From a virus, in the IMG/VR virus record IMGVR_UViG_3300047557_002709, positions 1 to 41,680 of that record: 41,680 nt of DNA. One strand, written 5' to 3'. Under the pieces are notes generated by a model. That model was given only the letters and a program-made list of their open reading frames with translations. It did not search any database and was not told the DNA's origin. Below are positions 6,712 to 14,171 of this stretch, piece after piece. Position 1 is the first letter of the stretch, and every line of letters starts with the position of its first letter. The position numbers were made by a program, and so were the translations under genes.

Positions 6712-7322
6712 TTATTGAAGAAGGATCTGGTTTCTCCGCATACGCACTCTTTAATGCCATTAAACTTCATTTTACTACTGATTCTTATAGTTTTTTTAAG
6801 TACAACGGTAAAACCAATGTTACCAAGGAACAATTCGCTGTACGGAAAGACAAATACAGTTTCTACAAATTATCCAGAAAATACAGTATAGCTGACTTGA
6901 AAAATTTCTTTATTGCAAATTTTATAGTCAAAGATTTTTCTTGGGTTGGTGAAATTGCAAATGAAGAAGGTGAAGATAATTACAGAAAGTGGCAAAAGAG
7001 AAATCAGAGCTTGACATATGTGTTTCAACAAGATATACTCCATCTTATGGATAGTGTGAATACACCAGATGATTTACTCAAAGTAAAATCTGGTCAACAT
7101 CCTAATTTGTTGATTCAAACGATGCAAGGTGAAATTGCAATTGAAACTTTGGTGATACTAAACGATATTATGAATTTCTTTCCTATGTGGAACAAAAAAA
7201 TATCTGACGATATTGTTTGGCCTACTTACAAAAGAAAATGTGAAAAGTACTCACCTTTTTTATTCTATGATAAGTCTAAATTTAAATCTATTTTAAAGGA
7301 AAACTTACATGAAAAAGTTTGA
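6708..7322 (+). CDS. 59: DNA helicase loader, T4 gp59-like
   Basis: 204 residues, close to the T4 protein (217). Shared features are the N-terminal Gly/Phe-rich turn and helix, then a basic RKDKYSFYKLSRKYS segment that mirrors RRDKYFFQKLSEKY in T4. A hydrophobic FFIANFIV helix and W-x-G-[DE]-I follow, and later an FxTLVILNDIMNF-type helix. gp59 binds forked DNA and gp32 and loads the gp41 helicase during replication and recombination. It overlaps gp33 by 4 bases. The gp32 promoter starts immediately after its stop. Confidence 0.9.
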   Translation: MIIEEGSGFSAYALFNAIKLHFTTDSYSFFKYNGKTNVTKEQFAVRKDKYSFYKLSRKYSIADLKNFFIANFIVKDFSWVGEIANEEGEDNYRKWQKRNQSLTYVFQQDILHLMDSVNTPDDLLKVKSGQHPNLLIQTMQGEIAIETLVILNDIMNFFPMWNKKISDDIVWPTYKRKCEKYSPFLFYDKSKFKSILKENLHEKV

Positions 7323-7323
7323 T

Positions 7324-7352
7324 TTGACATGACCTATATACTAGTATATAAT
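7324..7352 (+). promoter_or_regulatory. Consensus sigma-70 promoter for gp32
   Basis: TTGACA (7324-7329), a 17-base spacer, then TATAAT (7347-7352). The predicted start is at about 7359, leaving a leader of roughly 45 bases before the gp32 ATG at 7404. A perfect match in both boxes is consistent with the high expression that gp32 needs. The leader is also where T4 gp32 regulates its own translation, but I see no clear pseudoknot here. Confidence 0.85.
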
Positions 7353-7403
7353 GTATATGTGGACAAGTCGTTTATATTCCGTTTATAGAAAGGTAATACA
7401 AAA

Positions 7404-8291
7404 ATGGTTGATTTTTCAAAACTTAAAACACAGTCTGGTAATCTAGACAAGCTTGCAAAAGCAATCGAAGCACTCAATACTACTGAGGGAGCTTCTGACA
7501 AAGAAAACTTCTGGAAACCAGAAGTAGACAAAGCAGGTAACGGCATGGCAACAATTCGATTCCTACCTGCGCCACCACAAGATGGTGATGATGGCCTTCC
7601 CTGGGTTAAAATCTTCTCACACGGGTTTCAAGGACCAGGCGGATGGCTTATTGATAATTGCTTGACTACCAAGAACCAACAATGTCCTGTTTGTGAGCAC
7701 AACAACAAACTTTGGAATTCTGGTATCGAAGCAAATAAAGAAGTTGCTCGTAAACAAAAACGCAAATTGAATTACATTGCAAACATCTACATTGTCAATG
7801 ATCCAAAACATCCAGAGAACAATGGTACTGTTCGTTTGTTTAGATTCGGTGCAAAAATCTTTGATAAGATTACCGAAGCAATGAATCCTCAATTCGAAGA
7901 TGAAACACCTATCAATCCTTTTGATCTGTGGAAAGGTGCAAACTTCAAGTTGAAGATCACCAAAGTTGCTGGCTATCAGAACTATGATAAATCTGAATTT
8001 GAAAGCCCATCAGCACTTTCAAATGATGATGAAGAACTTGAAAAGATTTGGAAATCTGAACACTCTTTGTCCAATTTCCTAACTGACAAAGAATTCAAAT
8101 CATATGACACACTGAAAGCAAGGCTCGACAAAGTTCTTGGACTAAGTGATGAATCAGCACCAGTTAAAACTACTGTTGAACAAATGAAATCATCACCAGC
8201 ACCAAAGCGGAATGTCATCGAAGACAATGATGTGATGGATAATGTTGAGGAAGATGATCTAGCTTATTTTGCCAAATTGGCAGATGATTAA
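7404..8291 (+). CDS. 32: Single-stranded DNA-binding protein, T4 gp32
   Basis: 295 residues (T4: 301). The basic N-terminal part resembles the cooperativity domain. The zinc site is complete: H73, C86, C94 and C97, spaced H-X12-C-X7-C-X2-C, close to T4. The OB-fold core is rich in aromatic and basic residues. The C-terminus is strongly acidic (NVEEDDLAYF...), as expected for the tail that binds other replication proteins. It coats single-stranded DNA in replication, recombination and repair. It has its own promoter and ends at a strong terminator. AAAGG at 7388-7392 is the likely ribosome-binding site. Confidence 0.95.
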   Translation: MVDFSKLKTQSGNLDKLAKAIEALNTTEGASDKENFWKPEVDKAGNGMATIRFLPAPPQDGDDGLPWVKIFSHGFQGPGGWLIDNCLTTKNQQCPVCEHNNKLWNSGIEANKEVARKQKRKLNYIANIYIVNDPKHPENNGTVRLFRFGAKIFDKITEAMNPQFEDETPINPFDLWKGANFKLKITKVAGYQNYDKSEFESPSALSNDDEELEKIWKSEHSLSNFLTDKEFKSYDTLKARLDKVLGLSDESAPVKTTVEQMKSSPAPKRNVIEDNDVMDNVEEDDLAYFAKLADD

Positions 8292-8295
8292 AAAG

Positions 8296-8319
8296 AACCC
8301 CGCATAAGCGGGGTTTTTT
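8296..8319. terminator. Bidirectional intrinsic terminator between gp32 and the minus-strand operon
   Basis: A perfect 8-bp stem (AACCCCGC at 8296-8303 with GCGGGGTT at 8308-8315), an ATAA loop, then T's to 8319. On the other strand the hairpin is followed by CTTTTT, so it can also stop transcription of the convergent minus-strand tail operon, whose last gene ends at 8321. Confidence 0.93.
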
Positions 8320-8320
8320 A

Positions 8321-9811
8321 TTAGACCACACGAACTGAATTGTAAATCATTCTTTGGAATGTTGCATCTAAGTTTCTAACAGCAGGCATAATTCGTAAAG
8401 CATCAGACACCATATTTCTTGGTGCGGCCTCTACGGCTTTATTAATTACTGGCGGAGATACCGCCATTCTTTGATCTGCATTCATTTGTGCATTCTCTTG
8501 AATTGCATCAGACACGGGAGGTTCTGAAGTAACCGGAGTTGATCTTCTTCCTGCACTTGGATATGTGCCAAATGCAGCACCTTGTGGTGTTTGTTGGCGA
8601 ATGTAATCATCATATTGCATAGAGCTACGGCCTTCAGATGGTCTTATATCTGGTGGCAAAGGCATTTGACCTGGCTTTAAGCTCTTTAAAGTTCCGTCTG
8701 GATTATATCTACTAGCAAATCTGGTATCCCATCCAGCTGGACCACCCTGTTCTCTTGGCCATTTATCTCTAGGTGTTATTGTTTCCTCTTGTTGAATTGG
8801 GCCTTCGCGGCGAAGTGGCTCAGCCAACTTACTGTATTCTTCTCTTTCTTTCGGCGTTAAATCTAAATTATCAAGTGCATATTGAGCTTCTGCCATTTTG
8901 GTTCTGACAAATTCTTCCAATTTTTCTCTGCTGCCAAATTGTTTTTTCTTTGCAAAAGATTCTATATCGTATTCTGAACTTCTTTCTAAAACAGTTTTTG
9001 CTTCTATTGGACTGATGAGTGAATAGTCTGGCATTTGTTTTCTAACAAAATCTGTCAACCAATTACTAACCAAATCAGCCAAAAAAACACCTAAGGTAGC
9101 AAGAGCTGTTATACCAAGAAGTGCTAATCCTACTGGACTACCAAACCATGAAAGTATACTCATCAATTTACCTAATTGAAGAAGATTTTTTAAGTCAAGT
9201 ATTGATTGAACGACACTATCAATCATTTTTCTAATTGATGCAAAAGCAGAATTTAACATTTGACCAATTTTGCCAAATAATCCATCTTCTTGCTTTTCTG
9301 CTTTACTGACAACAACAGTTTTAACACCAAGAGCTTTCAGCAGTTGTCTATGTCTCTTTTCATCTTCCGCTTTTTGTTCTTCCGAAAAATCTTTTTCTTT
9401 ATCTTTTCGTTTTAAATCACTTTCATATATTTTACTCAAGAATCCATACATTTTTTCCAATATTGGCAATGTATCATCTGATTCTCTGACTCTACCAATT
9501 CTTGTATATGGATCAACAGGTTGTGCTCTACCGGCAAAGTAACGAATATCTTCATCACTACGACCAGCAAAACGACCATACAACGCAGCGGCAGTTCTTG
9601 AACCTCCTGTCATGAACTTAACAATATTCATGGGATCAAATTTTTCTTTGATACCCATGGCTCTTGCTTTCATTCTGGTTGAAATGCCATATTTTTCACG
9701 CAATGAACTCATAATTGCACTGCCGGCACTTTCACCCATCAAAGCTTTTTGCCTCATCAACTCAGTCAATGAGGGTAAATTTCTAAGTCTTCTAGCCTCT
9801 TGGTAGTTCAT
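8321..9811 (-). CDS. Tail/baseplate-associated helical protein with membrane segment (tape-measure candidate)
   Basis: 496 residues. Helical and highly charged from about 115 to 160. A very hydrophobic stretch at about 217-250 looks like one or two membrane-spanning helices. The C-terminal 150 residues are Pro/Gln/Arg-rich and probably disordered. Long helical proteins with a hydrophobic patch are typical of tape-measure or hub proteins that enter the host membrane during DNA delivery. It is the last gene of the minus operon containing gp4, gp26 and the glucosaminidase protein, and overlaps the preceding gene by 20 bases. T4 gp29 (tape measure, 590 aa) is the functional candidate, but I see no clear sequence match. 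Confidence 0.75.
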   Translation of the reverse strand: MNYQEARRLRNLPSLTELMRQKALMGESAGSAIMSSLREKYGISTRMKARAMGIKEKFDPMNIVKFMTGGSRTAAALYGRFAGRSDEDIRYFAGRAQPVDPYTRIGRVRESDDTLPILEKMYGFLSKIYESDLKRKDKEKDFSEEQKAEDEKRHRQLLKALGVKTVVVSKAEKQEDGLFGKIGQMLNSAFASIRKMIDSVVQSILDLKNLLQLGKLMSILSWFGSPVGLALLGITALATLGVFLADLVSNWLTDFVRKQMPDYSLISPIEAKTVLERSSEYDIESFAKKKQFGSREKLEEFVRTKMAEAQYALDNLDLTPKEREEYSKLAEPLRREGPIQQEETITPRDKWPREQGGPAGWDTRFASRYNPDGTLKSLKPGQMPLPPDIRPSEGRSSMQYDDYIRQQTPQGAAFGTYPSAGRRSTPVTSEPPVSDAIQENAQMNADQRMAVSPPVINKAVEAAPRNMVSDALRIMPAVRNLDATFQRMIYNSVRVV

Positions 9812-11636
9812 ATGCGTTTTGTCCTTTTGCTATTATAGCTGGTCGATCATTTTCTTCCATTAAGTTTGTTGATCGTCCTTGTGTATTTGTCTGTTGTGAT
9901 GTTCTTATATTTGTGGACTGTTGAGAATAGTTTCTACCTTCAACAGATGCCATCAATTGTGAATACTCATTAGACATTCCGTATAAATTGTTTCCAACAG
10001 AAGAAACATTTTTTTCTTTCATTAATTCATTTCTTCTAAATGTTTCTCTTTTCAACATTTCAATTTCACTTTTATTTTTTTCCAACAATTCCTGTATTGT
10101 TTTTCCAGCATTCGAACTCGTCATATATCCAGTTCCACCAGATTCAACAGAACCCAACAAATTTCCATATTCATATGGACTTGTTGCCTCACGAAGTCTT
10201 TGATATCTACTATTCGTTCCTATTAATTTTCCATATTGCTCCGCAAAATCTTTAAAATCTTTATAAGCCTTAAATTTAGACCATATTCTGACAAGTTTCA
10301 TACCGGGTTTCGTTGCTGGTGTTTTTCCATACCATTTCCAAGCATCAACCATTCCATGACCAGGTTTATTCATTTTGTCACCAAATTCGTAAGACTCGAC
10401 ATATTTTGTTCCTGGCCCGTTTGGTCCTTCGGCTTTTTTCCAGGTCTCTATTGTCGATGGAGTTGCAAATTCTTCTGTTAACTGCCATTCAAATTCTTCT
10501 CCTGGTTTTGCCGCAGCTTTTATCCCTCCATAATTAAATTTTGATGATAAGGCGCGACCATTTTTACTTTCTAATGCCCAATGTGCTGCAATGGCATCCG
10601 GCGACACTTTTCCTCCCATTTTTTCCGATGCTATTGCGGCGAAAGGTAACATAGTTGAAAAAAATGTCAAAAAAGCTTGATTTGCATTTTTTATTTCCGG
10701 AAAAACACCTCTAGGAGATATTCTTATATTTGCCGGCAATTCAGAAGGAATTTTAGTTGCAGTCGATGGTCTTTGTGTTGGTGGTGCTGGTTTAGTATCA
10801 ACCCTTCCAGTACCTCTTCCTGCTGTTGGTGGAGGTTCCGGTCTTTGTGTTGGTGGTGCTGGTTTAGTATCAACCCTTCCAGTACCTCTTCCTGCTGTTG
10901 GTGGAGGTTCCGGTCTTTGTGTTGGTGGTGCTGGTTTAGTATCAACCCTTCCAGTACCCCGGCCTGCTGTTAATGGAGGCTCTGGTCTTTGTACCGGTGG
11001 TGCTGGTTGTACCGGTGGTGCCTGTCTAGGAGGAACTTGTACCGGTGGTGATGGTTGTACCGGTGGTGCTGGTTGTACCGGTGGTGCCTGTCTAGGAGGA
11101 ACTTGTACCGGTGGTGCTTGAGTTGGTGCTGAAGGTCTAGGTGTTGGAACAGAAACCGGCGGTTTCGTTATAACAGGAGGTCTAAAAGGAGGAATTATTA
11201 TTCTTCCTGGCTTTTCAAGTTCTTTTTGTTTTTTTGTTTGTTTTATAACCGGCACCTGAATTTTTTTCTGGCGGCCAGTTATTGCCTTAATTATTTCATT
11301 ATTTCTTCTATCGTATTCTTTTTGTCTTAATTTTTCTAAATTATATCTTTCTTGTATGTCTATTTGTCTTTGATTTTCAATTTTAACCATTAGACCATAT
11401 ATTTCACCCAACGCTTCTTTAGGTGTTTCAAATCTTTTGTAAGATTCGGTTGAAACATCTTTTAAATTAGAAAGTGGATTTATTTTTGATTTTGTCTTCT
11501 CAGAAAAAGAATTTCTTTTATCTTCTGATATTGGTTTGGGTTCTGATTTATTTTGAGCAAAAGAATTTTTATCGCCAGATGAACTGTCGTTGCTTTGACC
11601 TAATATTTTTTTCTTTAGTGAACCGAGTATACTCAT
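9792..11636 (-). CDS. Proline-rich tail protein with glucosaminidase-like domain
   Basis: 614 residues. Residues 1-70 are polar and disordered, 72-125 form a charged helix, and 147-295 are a Pro/Gln/Arg-rich low-complexity region made of tandem repeats. From about 325 to 512 there is a domain resembling FlgJ/glucosaminidase (lysozyme-like) proteins: SPDAIAAHWALESKNGRA with the likely catalytic glutamate E356, then SKFNYGGIK. It probably cuts peptidoglycan during DNA injection. The phage gp5 homologue here lacks a lysozyme domain, so this protein may provide that activity. The ATG overlaps the stop of the frameshift ORF upstream (ATGA), the place where tape-measure genes sit in many phages. 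Confidence 0.82.
   Translation of the reverse strand: MSILGSLKKKILGQSNDSSSGDKNSFAQNKSEPKPISEDKRNSFSEKTKSKINPLSNLKDVSTESYKRFETPKEALGEIYGLMVKIENQRQIDIQERYNLEKLRQKEYDRRNNEIIKAITGRQKKIQVPVIKQTKKQKELEKPGRIIIPPFRPPVITKPPVSVPTPRPSAPTQAPPVQVPPRQAPPVQPAPPVQPSPPVQVPPRQAPPVQPAPPVQRPEPPLTAGRGTGRVDTKPAPPTQRPEPPPTAGRGTGRVDTKPAPPTQRPEPPPTAGRGTGRVDTKPAPPTQRPSTATKIPSELPANIRISPRGVFPEIKNANQAFLTFFSTMLPFAAIASEKMGGKVSPDAIAAHWALESKNGRALSSKFNYGGIKAAAKPGEEFEWQLTEEFATPSTIETWKKAEGPNGPGTKYVESYEFGDKMNKPGHGMVDAWKWYGKTPATKPGMKLVRIWSKFKAYKDFKDFAEQYGKLIGTNSRYQRLREATSPYEYGNLLGSVESGGTGYMTSSNAGKTIQELLEKNKSEIEMLKRETFRRNELMKEKNVSSVGNNLYGMSNEYSQLMASVEGRNYSQQSTNIRTSQQTNTQGRSTNLMEENDRPAIIAKGQNAYELPRG
10768..10983 (-). repeat. Tandem 72-bp repeats coding Pro-rich/Gly-Arg segments
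   Basis: Three tandem copies of a 72-bp unit start at 10768, 10840 and 10912. The first two are almost identical; the third has drifted at its distal end. They encode 24-residue units with cores PAPPTQRPEPPP and TAGRGTGRVDTK (residues about 219-290 of the glucosaminidase protein). The period is a multiple of three, so copy-number change would keep the frame. Confidence 0.9.
10990..11125 (-). repeat. Second Pro-rich repeat block
   Basis: Repeats built around TGTACCGGTGGTG and TGTCTAGGAGGAACTTG (read on the + strand). They encode PPVQ, PAPPVQ and PPRQAPPVQ units on the minus strand (residues about 172-216). Together with the 72-bp block this gives a flexible linker of about 150 residues ahead of the peptidoglycan-hydrolase domain. 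Confidence 0.8.
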
Positions 11637-11830
11637 CTACTTTTCATTTTTTCTTTTATTCTACGATTTTCTTCCTCAATATACTGCATTAACATTGTGA
11701 TATAAATGTCTCTTTCCCACGGTATCATATTTTCAAGTTCCGTGAGAGAATACTTATGGTGTTGTATCAAAGAGAAATTAGTTTTATAGTAATTTCTCAA
11801 ACTATCATGACGAAATATTAATCGAAAAAA
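11633..11830 (-). CDS. Hidden -1 frame ORF downstream of gp26 (tail/baseplate assembly chaperone-like)
   Basis: A frame open from the end of gp26 to a TGA at 11635-11633, not preceded by any ATG until its middle. From the slippery site it adds 63 residues. The conserved-looking part runs NFSLIQHHKYSLTELENM, then IPWERDIYITMLMQYIEEEN and a basic tail. Trp-Glu-Arg plus a hydrophobic helix is typical of the small second components of tail-assembly chaperones. It overlaps the next gene by ATGA, so it is translated into it. Expected product: a gp26 fusion of 302 residues made by -1 frameshifting. T4 has gp51 at this place in gene order, but I cannot show homology. Confidence 0.72.
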   Translation of the reverse strand, partial: FFRLIFRHDSLRNYYKTNFSLIQHHKYSLTELENMIPWERDIYITMLMQYIEEENRRIKEKMKSR

Positions 11831-12540
11831 CTTTCTAGGCCTTCCACATCAATTTTGTGTTCAAAGCCACACTTACTGCATTTTATGTCAACAGTTTCTC
11901 TTAGTCTAGGTAAATTATTGAAAAATAGTTCCAACTTAGAAAATTGTTCTTGATTTAACGATTCAATAAAATCAACCTTTTCTTCCAAACTAACCTCATG
12001 GCCATAATAGTATTGTTCACCATCATAAATGTGGTCAATTGATTGTGCTACCATATTGAAAGTCAATTCACTTGCATCTTCATGATTAAGTGAATCTCGC
12101 ACCATTGAAAATTGTGGATATTTCATTTTCATGGTTATTGTATCCGTTAATTTAATTTCGGGATCAATATTCTCTTTCATGTCAACTTGCATATCTAACA
12201 AATTGACTTTACTTTCCATCAAATTACCACATTCTTTACCTTCAACCTCATTATTACAACGATATTTCGATTCAACAACTTCACCAACAGATTTGGCTCT
12301 CAAATTAATGAAATAATATTCTATGTCAATGACAGGCAAATCATCCACATTAATTTCGGATAAAGTACAATTAATTAAAACATCTCTAATCGCATTGTAA
12401 ACAGAAGATGAATCTTGTGCTTCAATGGCCATTAATAAATTCTTCTGTTCTTTGACTAAAAATGGCCTAAATTTAATTTTCTTTTTTGATACTGGCAAAA
12501 CAATTTCATATGTTGGCACATCAATTTTTGGTAACGGCAT
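11818..12540 (-). CDS. 26: Baseplate hub assembly protein, T4 gp26-like
   Basis: 240 residues of the T4_baseplate (gp26) family; the T4 protein has 208. The N-terminal half includes a KFRPFLVKEQKNLLMA motif typical of the family. There are two cysteine pairs (YRCNN...ECGN and KCSKCGFEH), which could form a zinc ribbon. The C-terminus ends in ESFFD over a slippery sequence. The protein assists building of the central baseplate hub and may act as an assembly chaperone rather than a structural part. It is followed by the hidden -1 frame ORF. Confidence 0.88.
   Translation of the reverse strand: MPLPKIDVPTYEIVLPVSKKKIKFRPFLVKEQKNLLMAIEAQDSSSVYNAIRDVLINCTLSEINVDDLPVIDIEYYFINLRAKSVGEVVESKYRCNNEVEGKECGNLMESKVNLLDMQVDMKENIDPEIKLTDTITMKMKYPQFSMVRDSLNHEDASELTFNMVAQSIDHIYDGEQYYYGHEVSLEEKVDFIESLNQEQFSKLELFFNNLPRLRETVDIKCSKCGFEHKIDVEGLESFFD
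11824..11830 (-). promoter_or_regulatory. Putative -1 ribosomal frameshift site T TTT TTC
   Basis: On the minus strand the gp26 codons AGT TTT TTC GAT TAA include the heptamer T TTT TTC (11830-11824), which fits the X XXY YYZ slippery pattern in the zero frame. It lies two codons before the gp26 stop. A -1 slip enters the open frame ending at 11633. Frameshifting of this type between tail-assembly chaperone genes is well established in tailed phages. No stimulatory structure was identified by eye. Confidence 0.65.
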
Positions 12541-12552
12541 AATAACTCCTCA

Positions 12553-13080
12553 TTAATAATTTCTATTTGGTTCCCATCTGGTGTAAGCAAAAGTAACCAT
12601 CAGTCTATGATAATCATCGGAACTCCAGTCAAGTGACAACTGGTTTACCGATAAAGGATATGATTCAATTAATTTTACAGAATAAGACAAAACATCTGAC
12701 ATATCATATTGACTTATGATAATGTCGCAACAGTAGTCAGCCTTGTATCTATAGTTATTCGTTGAAAGTGGTGTAATATACTCCATCCAGTTATCAAAAA
12801 ACACTTTTTGACGCATATCATCTTCAATAATAAATGTTAAATCAATATCATTGAACATTGTCAAATATGGAAATTTTTCCACAGGTCCATATGTTTTTTG
12901 TTCAGTTGTTGCAAGAGCTCGTCCAGGCAATTCTGCGGCCTGACATTTATACACCAAATCTCTTGCATTTACACCCATGAAAGGTAAATTTGCAGGTGTC
13001 ACAATTCTCACATCAAACCTACTTGCCTTGGCTGGATCATACTTAAACGAAGATTTAAATCCTTGTATATTTGAAGCCAT
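12553..13080 (-). CDS. Tail-tube-family protein (gp19/gp54-like)
   Basis: 175 residues with the pattern of the T4 gp19 tail-tube fold: SRFDVRIVTP, then YKCQAAELPGRAL (in gp19, FQCKATALPA), a long middle with FPYLTMFNDIDLTF and a final LSLDWSSDDY...VTFAYTRW (gp19: LQLDWDSNNE). Its place between gp26 and gp4, away from a sheath gene, suggests a baseplate tube initiator (gp54 role) or a second tube protein rather than the major tube. The true gp19 is presumably outside this window. Confidence 0.8.
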   Translation of the reverse strand: MASNIQGFKSSFKYDPAKASRFDVRIVTPANLPFMGVNARDLVYKCQAAELPGRALATTEQKTYGPVEKFPYLTMFNDIDLTFIIEDDMRQKVFFDNWMEYITPLSTNNYRYKADYCCDIIISQYDMSDVLSYSVKLIESYPLSVNQLSLDWSSDDYHRLMVTFAYTRWEPNRNY

Positions 13081-13081
13081 C

Positions 13082-13693
13082 TTATGCCTTTATTTGTTCC
13101 AACGATTCTTGCCAAATCGTTTTTGCCGATTCTTTTCTAAATTGATGAATTGGTAAATGCAGTGCAACATCCCATTCCTCAGGTTCTACCGCCAAAATCC
13201 TAGATCGTATATTAGTGTACAGATATTGTTTGATGCAAGGTCTAAACTCTCTGTACTTCCTGGACGAATCCAATATCGGATAAGTCACTCGGATTCTCTT
13301 AATCTCGTCCATCTCATTGTATATCGCCAGCGGTAACAGTTTCCTCATGAAAATGATTCTATATCTAAGTGGTAAGTAATGTAAATTTAGTCCCAAAAAC
13401 CCATCCGGATTGCGTTTAAGTGGTATTACCATGGGAAATTTGTCATAATATGGTAAAGTTGCCTTATTTTTTGGATCATACATAAAAAAGTAAAGCCCAC
13501 CCATCAAAAATTTCATTCTATCTGTTGGTCGTGTATATCTACCCGTTTCTTTTGTAATGGGCATAATAAACCGACCTGGACTTCTCAAGTCATTTATTTT
13601 TTTAGTTAACCATGTGAAAGAATCACGGCTCATATAGGCATGGCCAGCAGCAATTCTTTCGTCAGTTAGAGTAGTTAGAATGGAAGGTTTCAT
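13082..13693 (-). CDS. Structural/packaging protein, possibly DNA end protector gp2
   Basis: 203 residues, basic and aromatic. It contains PGRFIMPIT, FFMYDPKNKATLPYYDKFPMVI and GFLGLNLHYLPLRYRI. I recall this arrangement from T4-like phages in a gene next to gp4, where T4 has gene 2 (DNA end protector), but I cannot verify the identity. If it is gp2, it would bind packaged DNA ends and protect them from host RecBCD. The start ATG (13693-13691) lies 5 bases after CATAAATA on the minus strand (13706-13699), a possible late promoter. Confidence 0.62.
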   Translation of the reverse strand: MKPSILTTLTDERIAAGHAYMSRDSFTWLTKKINDLRSPGRFIMPITKETGRYTRPTDRMKFLMGGLYFFMYDPKNKATLPYYDKFPMVIPLKRNPDGFLGLNLHYLPLRYRIIFMRKLLPLAIYNEMDEIKRIRVTYPILDSSRKYREFRPCIKQYLYTNIRSRILAVEPEEWDVALHLPIHQFRKESAKTIWQESLEQIKA

Positions 13694-13701
13694 CTAAATA
13701 T

Positions 13702-14139
13702 TTATGAGAGCCCCAAATGATCTTCCGTAATCAGTTTAAATTCCCAACCACGATCTAAACAATACTCCGATGCGGCTTTCCATTTGGCTTGATTGACACC
13801 CCAAGTAACAACTTCATTGATGTATTGTTTTGTCTTTCTTTTCTTTCTCTCAGGTTCCATTGTTTGTTTTTTGGGTTTCACTTCTAGCATTAACGTTTTT
13901 TGTCTTCCATCTCTATCTTTTACTTTGACAAGAAAATCTGGAAAGTATCGGTGCCAACGACCATCTATAGGCGAAACATAAGGAACGATCAATTCTTCTG
14001 ATGCCCACGACAAAATGCTTGGATTTTTATCCAACCAATTCATAACCCGACATTCCCATGATGAACGGTAAATAATATTGTTTGAGTCACCAACGTATTT
14101 TTCTGGGTTTGTTGGTTTAAATCTTCCGGAATATGCCAT
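13702..14139 (-). CDS. 4: Head completion protein, T4 gp4-like
   Basis: 146 residues (T4: 150). I set the start at the ATG at 14139-14137, giving MAYSGRFKPTNPEKY, which matches the T4 start MAYSGKW. An upstream in-frame extension to 14256 has no similarity and would cross the divergent intergenic space. Also visible are YRSSWE, SEELIVPYVSP, HRYFPDF and LEVKPKKQT, with a nuclease-like Asp...Glu-x-Lys pattern. The family acts in head completion before the tail joins. It is the first gene of the minus operon, divergent from gp48. Confidence 0.9.
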   Translation of the reverse strand: MAYSGRFKPTNPEKYVGDSNNIIYRSSWECRVMNWLDKNPSILSWASEELIVPYVSPIDGRWHRYFPDFLVKVKDRDGRQKTLMLEVKPKKQTMEPERKKRKTKQYINEVVTWGVNQAKWKAASEYCLDRGWEFKLITEDHLGLS

Positions 14140-14144
14140 AAATA
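14137..14144 (+). promoter_or_regulatory. Possible late promoter (CATAAATA) before gp48
   Basis: A one-mismatch version of the T4 late consensus TATAAATA in the short divergent gap between gp4 and gp48, 27 bases before the gp48 ATG, with AGGAA in between (14162-14166). Because the region is AT-rich this could be chance, but gp48 starts a long + strand late operon and needs a promoter about here. Confidence 0.4.
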
Positions 14145-14171
14145 TTATATATGTTTTTTTCAGGAACAAAG

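Noticed and set aside
10677-10973. Cys/Trp-rich repeat protein on the + strand
   Set aside because: It is the shadow of the proline-repeat coding region; the minus-strand frame has the domain and operon context.
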